A stretch of DNA of 64,000 nt from an uncultured Cohaesibacter sp. (lineage in GTDB: Bacteria > Pseudomonadota > Alphaproteobacteria > Rhizobiales > Cohaesibacteraceae), in the NCBI RefSeq assembly GCF_963667045.1, contig NZ_OY762934.1, forward strand, positions 3,426,501-3,490,500, read 5' to 3'. Below, piece by piece: positions 48,501-56,942 of this stretch (its first letter is position 1; each line of letters opens with the position of its first letter). A model generated the notes under the pieces. That model was not told the origin of the DNA. It searched no databases and saw only the letters and a program-made list of their open reading frames with translations. The position numbers were made by a program, and so were the translations under genes.

Positions 48501-51500
48501 TTCCAGCCGTGCGCGCCTTGTCGATGATGAATGGCAATTGCACGCCAGGTGCCGTGTCGCCAAAATTCCCGGTGATACAGGGGATGCGTATGGGGACCAT
48601 GACCTCCGCGCGCCTTCCCTGACGTTGACGACGCCGCCTGAGGAAATCGAGGCGATCTATGCCATTTCCCGCCAGTTCGGGCTGGATTTCGGCCCGGCCT
48701 TCCAGCGCATGACCCACTGTCAGCGCTACGGTGACGATTTTATTGAAATCGTCATTGGCGAGCGCGATGGCTTTTCGAGCAAGCGGGAAGAACTGGCTGC
48801 GCCCTATGCGCTGCATCCACTGGATTTCGATGCCTGTTTCCATGGTCTGAATACCCTCTACGAGAGCCTTGAGAAGGGCTCCGAGAAGATGGCCTTCATT
48901 CCGGTACGGTTCGGCCGATTGCGCATTCTGCGCTCCGGCGTTGCGGTTCGCTCGGCCCGTATTCACGTGATCCGGTCTAATTCGCGCGGCATCAAGGCCG
49001 ACATCAACCTGTTTGGCGAGGATGGGTCTCTGGTCGCAACCCTCAGGGACGGGCGCTTCCGCGCCTCGGCGCTGGTGCAGCGGCAGGGGCTGGAACGGCT
49101 GGCCTACTATTATGATTCCCTGACGGTGGCCCTGCCGGAGGGTGTGGCTTCCGGTGCGCGGCCTGACATGGCCGCGATCCTGCAATCTATCAGTCAGACC
49201 GCTGGTGCTGATCGTCAGGCGACGGAAGACGGCCAGTTGCTGCTGCATGCCGCCAGCCGACGGGGTGCCTATGACGTCCTGCGCCAGTTTGCGGATGCCG
49301 ATTTCGGCCTGAGCCTGTCCAGCCTGCCAAGGCTTGCCGAGCGGGAGGGGCTTTCCGGCGATGAGGCGGATGAGGACATCCGGGCCCGGTCAACCCATCG
49401 CAAAGCGATTTTCGGTGCCCTGATCGCGATCTGCGAACAGTCGGGCCTTGCAACGCCGACCGATGACGGCTGGGTGCTGGCCGAGGAAAGCGGGCTGCCG
49501 GAGGTGGCGCAGGTTCTGCAGATCCTGCTTGGCGAGAACCCGCGTTGGTCTGCCGATTGCGTGATGCTCAACCATGCCCTGATGCGCCTGCCGGATCTGC
49601 TGAAGACGATGGACACGAACTTTGGCGGCGAGCCGTTGGCGCGGGATCTCTATTCCCATGACCTGTTTGAACAGCATTTGAGTTCTGCCCCTCTGGCTGT
49701 GGCCCATGTGGATCAGGTGATGGCTGCGCTTGAACGGGTTCTTGCCGCCTGGCCTGAGGGTCGTCCGCTGCGCGTGCTGGAGTTCGGTGTTGCCGGAGCA
49801 CGCCTTACCAAGGCACTGTTGCCGCTGATCGAGGCCAAGAAGGGGCTTCTGGTTTCTGCCGATTCCAACAAGCTGCTGATGGATCGTCTTGGTATCCTGT
49901 TTGCCGACTCGATCAATTTCGAGGCGGTTGCCCTCAAGTCCGATCTTGAGGCTCTGGAAGCATTTGCGCCGTTCGATCTGGTGGTCTCGGCCAACGGGTT
50001 GCAGATGGTGGATCAGGCTGCGACCATGCTGGATGCGTTGCCTGCTCTCATGGCAGATGACAGCCTGATGCTGATGAGCCTGTCGGATGCGAATGTGTTT
50101 CAGGATGTGGTGTTCGGCCCTGCCGAGCACTGGTTTGATGGCTCTGTCGATCCGTCCTTCCCGGTTTCGAGCTATGGCATGGCGGAAGACTGGCGCGGCT
50201 GGATCGAGGCGGCCGGGCTCGGTCCTGTCACATTCGTGCCTTTCGCCGACGCTGATGGGGAGACCGACCTGTCCGGCGCCTATCTGCTGACTGCGACCAA
50301 GGCTGCGTCTGTTGTGGCTGACGCTGGAGAGGCGGACGTCGCAGATGGTCCCGCGCTTGATGCCGGGCACAGAAGCTGCATTCTGCTGCTGGAAGGCAAG
50401 GACAAGCGCGAAAAGGCTTTCGCGTCTCATCTGGAAGAGACCGTCGGGTTAACGGCTGTTGCGAGCATCGATCTCAAGGCTGGCAAGGGGCTTGCTGACG
50501 CGGCCGATGCGATCCGGGCTGCTGCTCGGGATGGGCATCTGGATGTGGTCTGCGTGTCTGGTGCCTTTGCTGATGGCAAGGAGGCAATGGATTGCCTTGC
50601 GCCGCGGTTGCACATGCTGGCCGAGCTGGTGCGCCTGACATCAGATGTTGCCATGCGGTTGTGGGTTGTCGCTCCGGGCGGTTATCCGGTGCCGGGTGAG
50701 GCGCCGGTCAATCCGGTTCAGAGCTCCGTCTGGTCGTTTGGCCGCACCGTCAGCAACGAATATGAAAATCACGATGTGCGCATGGTGGACTTTGCCGCCG
50801 GTCTCTCGCTTGAGGATCAGGTTGCTCGCCTTGGTGCGCTGATTGCCGTGCCGGGGGAAGAACGCGAAGTCCTGCTGGGTGGGGCCTCGCAGACTGTTGT
50901 CCGTATCCGTCGCGGCTGGCCAAAGCCGGTTTCGGGGCAGGGGGCTGCTGATCCCGATGCTGCCTGTCAGCTCTATCATCCGCGTACCGGATCCTTTGAC
51001 CGGTTGCAGTGGATCCCGACCCGGCGCAAGGTTCCGGCTGAGGGCGAGGTCGAGATTGAGGTGGTGGCAGCCGGTCTGAACTTCCGCGATGTCATGTGGG
51101 CGCAGGGGTTGCTGCCTGAGGAAGCGCTGGAAGACGGTTTTGCCGGTCCGACCCTTGGCTTTGAATGTTCGGGGCGGATTGTTGCCGTTGGCAAGGGTGT
51201 GCGGGATTTCAAGATTGGTGATCCGGTGATGACGCTGGCTCCTGCGAGTTTTGCCTCCCATGTCACGGTGATGGACAGTGCTGTTTCGAAACTGCCTGAA
51301 AGTGTTGATCTGGTCGCAGCGGCGACCATGCCGGTTGCCTTCCTGACGAGCTATTATGCGCTGCATTATCTGGCGCGGCTTGAGGAGGGCGAATGGGTCC
51401 TCATCCATGGTGCCGCCGGTGCTGTCGGTCTCGCCGCCGTGCAGATCGCCAAATGGCGCGGGGCACGGATCATTGCTACTGCGGGCAACGACGAGAAGCG

Positions 51501-53211
51501 CGACTTCCTGCGGATGCTCGGGGCTGACCATGTGTTGGATACCCGTTCGCTTGATTTTGTCGATCAGGTGCGGGCGATCACGCGTGAGGCCGATGGACCG
51601 GATCAGGAAGGGGTTGATGTGGTGCTCAACTCGCTGTTCGGCGAGGCGATGGAGCGCAGTCTGGAACTGGTGCGGCCGTTCGGGCGATTCCTGGAATTGG
51701 GCAAGCGCGACTTCTACGGCAACACCCAGATTGGTCTGCGGCCATTCCGCCGCAACATCAGCTATTTCGGTATCGATGCAGACCAGTTGCTGAACAAGCA
51801 GCCAGCACGGGCCAAGCGCCTGTTCAGGGAACTATCGGAGCTGATTGCCGACGAGCAGTTCACCCAGCTGCCTTACCGCCTGTTTGAAAGTGCCGACATT
51901 GTCGATGCCTTCCGTCTCATGCAGCGCTCTGGCCATATCGGCAAGATCGTGGTGCGGGCGCCCGCGCCGATGGCCTCTCCTGCCAGCGAAGGCGGCTTCC
52001 GTGTTGATGGCGAAGGGCACCATGTGCTTGTTGGCGGTCTTGGCGGGTTCGGCCTTGAGGTTGCGCTCTGGCTTGCCGATCATGGTGCGCGTTCTATCGT
52101 GCTGACGAGCCGTTCGGGCAAGATGTCCGAGGATGGGCTGAAACTGCAGAAGAAACTGGCAGGTCGGGGCTGTGCCCTTGAGGTCCGGCCATGTGACGTG
52201 TCCGACGCTGCGGCTCTTGATGCCCTGCTGGCGACGCTGCGCAAGGATCGCCCGATCAAGGGTGTCATGCATATGGCCGCCGTACTGGATGACGTGCTGC
52301 TGGCCAACATGAGTGATGCGCAGATCGACAAGGTGCTGATGCCGAAGGTGGTCGGGAGCAATAATCTTGATCATCTGACGCGCTCCGATGAACTGGATTA
52401 CTTCTGGCTGTTCTCGTCGGTATCCGTGCTGATGGGCAACCCGGGGCAGGCGAACTATGTGGCTGCGAACAGCTACATGGATGGTCTGGCACGCAAGCGG
52501 CGGCAGGAAGGCCTGCCTGCGTTGGCGGTTGGCTGGGGTGCCATCACCGATGTTGGCATTCTGGCCAGAGACAAGCAGACGGCTGAAATCCTTGCCAAGA
52601 CGACAGGCGGTATCGAGTTCAAGGCACGGCAGGCGATGGATCGTCTTGCCGAACTGCTGGACAAGATGCCTGCCGGGCAGGCTCCGGCAACGCTCACTCT
52701 GGCGCCGATGAACTGGGGCTATGCTCGCGACAATCTGGCGATCATGAAGACGCCTGCTTATGGCTTGCTGCTCAAGGAAGCGGCACAGTCCTCGCGGCGG
52801 GATCAACAGTCGATCGATGTTGCCAGCCTGATCGAAGGGCTTGACGACGTTGCCGCGCGCGGCGAGATCGCCAAGATTCTGGCCCATGAGGTGGCTGCCA
52901 TCTTCCGCATGCCGGTGGAGGAGATCAACCTCAAGCGGTCGCTGACTGACTTGGGCATGGATAGCCTGATGGGCATGGAGCTGCGGACGGCAGCCCAGCA
53001 GAAACTGGATATCGAGATCCCGATGGGCGCAATCGCCGATGGCACGACGATCGAAGATATTGCCGCCCGCGTGCTGGAACGAATCCGGGGAGATGCCGAC
53101 AGCAAGCTGTCCTTCACCGAGGAAACTCTCCTGCATCAGCATATCGGCAGTGACAGCGAAGCATCCAAGGCTGCGGACAAGCTGTTGGAAATGCGCAAGA
53201 GCGGCATGTGA
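45505..53211 (+). CDS. rkpA: Iterative reducing type I polyketide synthase, RkpA-like
   Basis: A 2,568-residue multidomain synthase. The order is KS (Cys174 in DTACSSS, His309, His347), AT (Ser631 in GHSVGE, His735 in YPFHS), DH (His935 in HKVDGKVILPG, Asp1109), a degenerate methyltransferase-like region (about 1300-1600, LEFGVAGARL), a structural region, ER (NADPH motif HGAAGAVGLAAVQ near 1968), KR (GGLGGFG near 2177, Ser2305, Tyr2318) and ACP (Ser2487 in LGMDSLMGMEL). No thioesterase follows. Size, domain content and neighbours match RkpA of the S. meliloti K-antigen region. It should build a reduced acyl chain that the next gene's enzyme releases. Translation seems coupled to a mini-ORF. 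Confidence 0.93.
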   Translation: MSDNRVEVIGRACRLPGANSVSEFWDLLVSKTCSIGEMGSDRFSTFRYLHPKSGQAGKSYTFRAGLLDDVWGFDPAVFSLSPREATQMDPQQRLLLMLVWEALEEAGLPVSEVAGSNIGVFVGNSGSDHSNRFFFDPASSDSFMMTGNTLSLVSNRISYVYDLHGPSFTVDTACSSSLVALDLAMKRLQSGEIDTAIVAGVNLLLSPFPFVGFSAASMLSPQGLCRPFDENANGYVRAEGGVVLVLQRSDVFDPAVQKSYGRIVASGINSDGRTSGVALPSMEYQSVLLEQIYSGMKLDPNALAFIEAHGTGTRVGDPAEAFALGRVLGQKRDKPLLIGSVKSNLGHMEPASGLASVLKSLLSLEHDLLPASLGIDTPNPDIPFDELNLALNRDNSALERGEKIRYAGINNFGFGGTNAHVLVSDTEQRPVKGSGVAVPTPPVAANDDGAVQSLFVLSAKSENALQALAAKTAEAIVSSDASLDGWRNGFGWRRSLLDERLAIVCDSKEALADSLGQFARGEKSPAAVQSTASRASGDPVFVYSGNGSQFAGMGQIACQQNAVFAAALDEVDALFQPLAGWSLKVKLFEETLKEDLKLTSVAQPLLFAVQVALTKSLKAAGLAVGGVMGHSVGEVAAGWACGALSLKQAVEVIYWRSHHQEAVAGEGRMAVIKLSVAETEALLASEGFDGVEISATNTDKSLTLSGRTEELEAFLKFARKKRLAAKMLDINYPFHSTVVEPIRDGLLSDLAHIKPAKAAVPFYSAVTGSSLDGSEMGGEYWWNNVRQPVHFLGAVEAAFADGRTQFIEIGPRPILKSYIAEIARDRAQTVVAIESLLQKEDKTIDPVLLSVGRAIANGLPFDRDVVFGKKQALLAPLPAYPWQLKPFKIRPSSEAFDIFNDAVTPHALLGPQIRDEEHVWSTELDTALIPYLEHHKVDGKVILPGAAFAEMALAAAQIGFKSDRVELRDMDLLQALPLNADQSTSVLTRLDMTSGVVEISSRARLVDDEWQLHARCRVAKIPGDTGDAYGDHDLRAPSLTLTTPPEEIEAIYAISRQFGLDFGPAFQRMTHCQRYGDDFIEIVIGERDGFSSKREELAAPYALHPLDFDACFHGLNTLYESLEKGSEKMAFIPVRFGRLRILRSGVAVRSARIHVIRSNSRGIKADINLFGEDGSLVATLRDGRFRASALVQRQGLERLAYYYDSLTVALPEGVASGARPDMAAILQSISQTAGADRQATEDGQLLLHAASRRGAYDVLRQFADADFGLSLSSLPRLAEREGLSGDEADEDIRARSTHRKAIFGALIAICEQSGLATPTDDGWVLAEESGLPEVAQVLQILLGENPRWSADCVMLNHALMRLPDLLKTMDTNFGGEPLARDLYSHDLFEQHLSSAPLAVAHVDQVMAALERVLAAWPEGRPLRVLEFGVAGARLTKALLPLIEAKKGLLVSADSNKLLMDRLGILFADSINFEAVALKSDLEALEAFAPFDLVVSANGLQMVDQAATMLDALPALMADDSLMLMSLSDANVFQDVVFGPAEHWFDGSVDPSFPVSSYGMAEDWRGWIEAAGLGPVTFVPFADADGETDLSGAYLLTATKAASVVADAGEADVADGPALDAGHRSCILLLEGKDKREKAFASHLEETVGLTAVASIDLKAGKGLADAADAIRAAARDGHLDVVCVSGAFADGKEAMDCLAPRLHMLAELVRLTSDVAMRLWVVAPGGYPVPGEAPVNPVQSSVWSFGRTVSNEYENHDVRMVDFAAGLSLEDQVARLGALIAVPGEEREVLLGGASQTVVRIRRGWPKPVSGQGAADPDAACQLYHPRTGSFDRLQWIPTRRKVPAEGEVEIEVVAAGLNFRDVMWAQGLLPEEALEDGFAGPTLGFECSGRIVAVGKGVRDFKIGDPVMTLAPASFASHVTVMDSAVSKLPESVDLVAAATMPVAFLTSYYALHYLARLEEGEWVLIHGAAGAVGLAAVQIAKWRGARIIATAGNDEKRDFLRMLGADHVLDTRSLDFVDQVRAITREADGPDQEGVDVVLNSLFGEAMERSLELVRPFGRFLELGKRDFYGNTQIGLRPFRRNISYFGIDADQLLNKQPARAKRLFRELSELIADEQFTQLPYRLFESADIVDAFRLMQRSGHIGKIVVRAPAPMASPASEGGFRVDGEGHHVLVGGLGGFGLEVALWLADHGARSIVLTSRSGKMSEDGLKLQKKLAGRGCALEVRPCDVSDAAALDALLATLRKDRPIKGVMHMAAVLDDVLLANMSDAQIDKVLMPKVVGSNNLDHLTRSDELDYFWLFSSVSVLMGNPGQANYVAANSYMDGLARKRRQEGLPALAVGWGAITDVGILARDKQTAEILAKTTGGIEFKARQAMDRLAELLDKMPAGQAPATLTLAPMNWGYARDNLAIMKTPAYGLLLKEAAQSSRRDQQSIDVASLIEGLDDVAARGEIAKILAHEVAAIFRMPVEEINLKRSLTDLGMDSLMGMELRTAAQQKLDIEIPMGAIADGTTIEDIAARVLERIRGDADSKLSFTEETLLHQHIGSDSEASKAADKLLEMRKSGM

Positions 53212-53390
53212 TTTCGTCTCTTGCGTCCGTTTCCTGCTGGCCGATACCGTTTTATCATGGTTTAAAGGATCGGACGAAGGATCATCCCATGGATGCGCGA
53301 GGACTGCGACACGACTGTGCCGCAGTTTGCTGGCAAGGTCTGCGGACGCAACAAGGTCGTCTTCGCCGATAGAAGAGAACGGAGCAATGA

Positions 53391-54755
53391 ATGTCCAAGC
53401 AGCAATTTGACCGGGAGTCTATCCTCAACCTCTCGCGTTCCATGGCCAAGGGGGCGGTTTCCAAGCCGGCTGCGAGACGCGGGGCTCCTGTCAAGGTTGA
53501 CCGTTCGAAGACCGACTTTGCGTCTCTGGATCTCTATCAACAGATTGCCATCCAGCGCGACATGGCCGAAAAGCTGCAGACACGGGATCCCTATTTTGTT
53601 CTGCACGAGGCCCGCGCCGGTGCGACGACAATCGTCGATGGCAAGGAACTCATCAATTTTGCTTCCTATGACTATCTGGGGCTGAATGGCCTTGACGAGG
53701 TGCATCAGGCAGCCAAGGACGCCATCGACGCTTTCGGTACGTCCGTTTCCGGCTCGCGTCCGACCTCCGGTGAGCGCCCGTTTCATGGTGCGCTGGAAAA
53801 GCAGCTGGCCGAGCTCTATCAGAGCGAAGCGGCGCTGGTCTTTGTTTCCGGTCATGCCACCAACGTTTCCACGATCGGTGAACTGCTCGGGCCGACGGAT
53901 CTGGTGGTGTTCGATGCCTATAGCCACAACTCGGTGACCACCGGCTGCAAGCTTTCCGGTGCGACGCGGCGATCCTTCAAGCATAATGACCTTGACGATC
54001 TGGAACGGATCTTGGCTGAGACCCGCGATGCCCATGATCGGGTGATGATTGTGGTCGAAGGGCTCTATTCGATGGATGGCGACATGCCGAATCTGGCGCG
54101 TCTGGTCGAGATCAAGGAGCGGTTCGGCGTCTGGCTGATGGTGGACGAAGCCCATTCCCTCGGTGTGCTGGGGGCAACGGGCAAGGGCCTGTTCGAGCAG
54201 CAGGCTGTAGATCCCTCCAAGGTCGACATCTGGATGGGTACCATGAGCAAGACCATGAGCGGATGTGGCGGCTATATCTGCGGCAATCAGGTGCTGATCG
54301 ATATCCTGAAATTCTTCGCGTCCGGCTTCATGTATAGCGTCGGTCTGTCGGCTCCGCTCGCCGTTGCCGGATCCAAGTCACTGGAGATCATGCAGCGCGA
54401 ATCCTGGCGGGTGGAGAAGCTGCAGTCCAATGGCCAGTTCTTTCTGAAAGCGGCGCAGGCTGCCGGGCTTGATACCGGGCACAGCGCCGGGTTCTGCGTG
54501 GTGCCAGTGATCGTTGGCGACAGCTTGCGGGCCGTCAAGCTGAGCAACAACCTGATGGACAATGGCATTTATGCCTTCCCGATCACCTATCCTGCGGTGC
54601 CGATGCATGCGGCGCGCCTGCGGTTTTTCATCAGTGCCACGCACAGTGAAGAACAGCTGCAGCAGGCCGTTGATATCACCGCGCGGGAGCTGGGGAAGCT
54701 GGAAGAGGCCAATTTCTCCATTGCCACGTCACTTGGCAATCTGAACACCGACTGA
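53391..54755 (+). CDS. rkpG: Alpha-oxoamine synthase (RkpG-like acyltransferase)
   Basis: PLP enzyme of the 8-amino-7-oxononanoate synthase/serine palmitoyltransferase family, which condenses an acyl thioester with an amino acid and loses CO2. The 454 residues show NFASYDYLGLNG, GTSVSGSRPTSGERPFHGALE, FDAYSHNSVTTGCKLSGA, VVEGLYSMDGDMPNL, the PLP-aspartate region MVDEAHSLGVLG and Lys287 in MGTMSKTMSGCGGY. A 50-70-residue N-terminal extension precedes the usual core. GGAG precedes the ATG. Placed after a synthase lacking a thioesterase, it is well suited to release the ACP-bound chain as an amino ketone. Confidence 0.92.
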   Translation: MSKQQFDRESILNLSRSMAKGAVSKPAARRGAPVKVDRSKTDFASLDLYQQIAIQRDMAEKLQTRDPYFVLHEARAGATTIVDGKELINFASYDYLGLNGLDEVHQAAKDAIDAFGTSVSGSRPTSGERPFHGALEKQLAELYQSEAALVFVSGHATNVSTIGELLGPTDLVVFDAYSHNSVTTGCKLSGATRRSFKHNDLDDLERILAETRDAHDRVMIVVEGLYSMDGDMPNLARLVEIKERFGVWLMVDEAHSLGVLGATGKGLFEQQAVDPSKVDIWMGTMSKTMSGCGGYICGNQVLIDILKFFASGFMYSVGLSAPLAVAGSKSLEIMQRESWRVEKLQSNGQFFLKAAQAAGLDTGHSAGFCVVPVIVGDSLRAVKLSNNLMDNGIYAFPITYPAVPMHAARLRFFISATHSEEQLQQAVDITARELGKLEEANFSIATSLGNLNTD

Positions 54756-54767
54756 CGGGTTTGACTG

Positions 54768-55574
54768 ATGGGCAAGGTGCCGCGCTCCATTCTGATTACC
54801 GGAGCCAGCAAGGGGCTGGGGGCTGCGCTGGCCATGGCCTGTGCCGCCGAGGATATCCGGTTGATCCTGACGGCGCGCAGCACGGTGGCTCTTGAGGCGG
54901 TCAAACGGCATTGTGAGCTGGCGGGTGCGCAGGTGTCCTGCCTGCCGCTGGATCTTGCCGATGAGGACAGTGTCGAGCAGGCCTTGGCCTTTGTCGAGGC
55001 TGACGGTCTGCCGGATCTGGTGATTTGCAACGCTGGTGTCTTTTCGGGGCGTCGCTCGAATGGCTTGCTTGAAAGCCGGAAAGAACAGCGGGAGCAACTG
55101 GCGGTCAACCTCACGGGAACCATCCACTTTACGGATTGTCTTGCCCAGGCGATGAAGGAAAGGCGGCGGGGCCATCTGGTTCTTGTCAGTTCCCTTGCTG
55201 CCATCCAGCCGCAGCCGGATAGCCCGGTCTACAGTGCCAGCAAAGCCGGGCTGGCTGCCTGGGGGCGGGCGCTGGGAGAGGATCTTGCTGCGCATGGCGT
55301 CAAGGTCAGCGTGGTCTATCCGGGCCATATCGAAAGCCAGCAGACCGCCGCCCAGATGGGGGCCTTGCCGGGGATCATCCCTGCCAGCAAAGCTGCCTCT
55401 CTCATTCTGCGCGGAGTGGCGCGGGGGCGGGAGCGGATCATCTTTCCGCGTCATCTCTTCTGGCTTATCCTCGTCAGCAATGCTCTGCCCGGCTGGTTTC
55501 GTCGCTGGGTCAACCGGCCGTTTCGCTACCATGTCGCCTCTCCGAAGTCTCCGAGCCGCGAGGAGGACGGGTAA
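54768..55574 (+). CDS. rkpH: Short-chain dehydrogenase/reductase (RkpH-like)
   Basis: Classical SDR of 268 residues: nucleotide-binding ITGASKGLGAAL (about 10-21), LVICNAGVF, catalytic Ser near 142, and YSASK with Tyr155 and Lys159. The C-terminal region is hydrophobic (HLFWLILVSNALPGWF), suggesting membrane association. By analogy with 3-ketosphinganine reductase it would reduce the keto group made by the alpha-oxoamine synthase 12 bases upstream. It ends in TAATG, overlapping the next start by one base. Confidence 0.9.
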   Translation: MGKVPRSILITGASKGLGAALAMACAAEDIRLILTARSTVALEAVKRHCELAGAQVSCLPLDLADEDSVEQALAFVEADGLPDLVICNAGVFSGRRSNGLLESRKEQREQLAVNLTGTIHFTDCLAQAMKERRRGHLVLVSSLAAIQPQPDSPVYSASKAGLAAWGRALGEDLAAHGVKVSVVYPGHIESQQTAAQMGALPGIIPASKAASLILRGVARGRERIIFPRHLFWLILVSNALPGWFRRWVNRPFRYHVASPKSPSREEDG

Positions 55575-56674
55575 TGGCTATGCACCCTGCGCAATGGCAG
55601 GACCGGCCCGCCGTGATCTATGGTGTCGGCTTCTGGAACCGCGGCTCGATTCGCGGCATGTTGGCGCGCTTGCCCGGCAAGCCACGCTTTTTCTGGTCGT
55701 TTGCGCGTGCCGCGAAAGTCGCGAAGGCTAGCGGGGCTAGTCTTTTCGCCTGGACAACCCGATTGAGCGACGAACAACGCGCCATCTGTGACGCGATGGG
55801 TGTTCCGATCGTCAATGTCGAAGACGGCTTCATTCGTTCCGTCGGGTTGGGGGCGGCCTTTGTTCCGGCGGTATCCCTGATCATGGACGGGACCGGGATC
55901 TATTATGATCCCTCGCGGCCCAGTGATCTCGAGCAGATGCTGGAACAGGCCGAGGTGACAGACGAGGAGCGAGCGCGGGGCGCAGCCTTTCGCCAACAGG
56001 TTGTGGCACTGCGTGTGTCGAAGTATAATGTCGGGGTGCAATCGGAGCGAGCTGGTTTCGACACCGACCGTCAGACAATTCTGGTGCCCGGTCAGGTGAG
56101 CGACGATGCCTCTATCCTGAAGAGTCGAAGCGACAGTCTTGATCTGGCGTCGGGGGAAAATCCGAACCTGTTGCTGTTAAAACAGGTTCGCAAGGCCAAT
56201 CCCGATGCCTTCATCATCTTCAAGCCACACCCCGATGTGGCCAATGGGCTGCGGCTGGGAGCGCTGTCCAGGGAACAGACTGCTCTTTATGCTGATGCGG
56301 TGGAGGTTGATACGGACATCATCGATCTCATCGAGCAATGCGATAGCGTGGAGACGATCAGCTCACTCTCTGGCTTTGAGGCCCTGTTGCGTGGCAAGCG
56401 CGTTGTCGTCCATGGCCTGCCTTTTTATGCCGGGTGGGGTGTGAGTGAAGACACAACGCGTTGCTCCCGGCGCAATCGGGCGCGGACACTTGATGAACTC
56501 GTTTTTCTGGCGATGATTCGCTATCCGCAATATGTGGACCCAAACCATTTTGAGTTGTGTGATGCAGAGATTGTAATTTCAGGTATATTTCGGTTAAGGA
56601 ATAATAAAACACAATCCTGTAGGGATAGGGCTATGCTCTATTTGGCAAGGATAGCCTTTCGTCTCGGCCTATGA
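55574..56674 (+). CDS. KpsC-like capsule polysaccharide protein (single domain), copy 3
   Basis: Capsule_synth family protein of 366 residues with VEDGFIRSVGLGAAFVPAVS, GIYYDPSRPSDLEQML, VSKYN, VPGQVSDDASI, IIFKPHPDVANG, TISSLSGFEALLRGKRV and PFYAGWGV. It is the most canonical of the three copies and is coupled to rkpH by TAATG with GGAGGA upstream. It occupies the place of the capsule genes that follow rkpH in rhizobia. The final 35 residues come from noticeably AT-rich DNA. Likely a Kdo transferase acting on the lipid made by the preceding three proteins (inference). Confidence 0.88.
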   Translation: MAMHPAQWQDRPAVIYGVGFWNRGSIRGMLARLPGKPRFFWSFARAAKVAKASGASLFAWTTRLSDEQRAICDAMGVPIVNVEDGFIRSVGLGAAFVPAVSLIMDGTGIYYDPSRPSDLEQMLEQAEVTDEERARGAAFRQQVVALRVSKYNVGVQSERAGFDTDRQTILVPGQVSDDASILKSRSDSLDLASGENPNLLLLKQVRKANPDAFIIFKPHPDVANGLRLGALSREQTALYADAVEVDTDIIDLIEQCDSVETISSLSGFEALLRGKRVVVHGLPFYAGWGVSEDTTRCSRRNRARTLDELVFLAMIRYPQYVDPNHFELCDAEIVISGIFRLRNNKTQSCRDRAMLYLARIAFRLGL

Positions 56675-56942
56675 GGAAAGGCTTTGGGGGGGTGGCTTTG
56701 CCTAATAGTGTACTAATGGCGTTGAAATTTCGCTTTATGAGTGATATTGAAGTGGCTATTGATGAGAAGTAATTAATTTCGATTGTGGTGTTTGTGCAAC
56801 TGTCAGCTCTAAAGTGGGCGCTCTTGGGGTTAACCGTTTGAGTTTTCTACTGCTGTTTTTGTACTGTCAAATCGGAGCGTGACTATAGGCTTTCGCACAG
56901 GCCTCGATTGAGATCTGGTTCACTGTCGTACCAACGAGTAAT

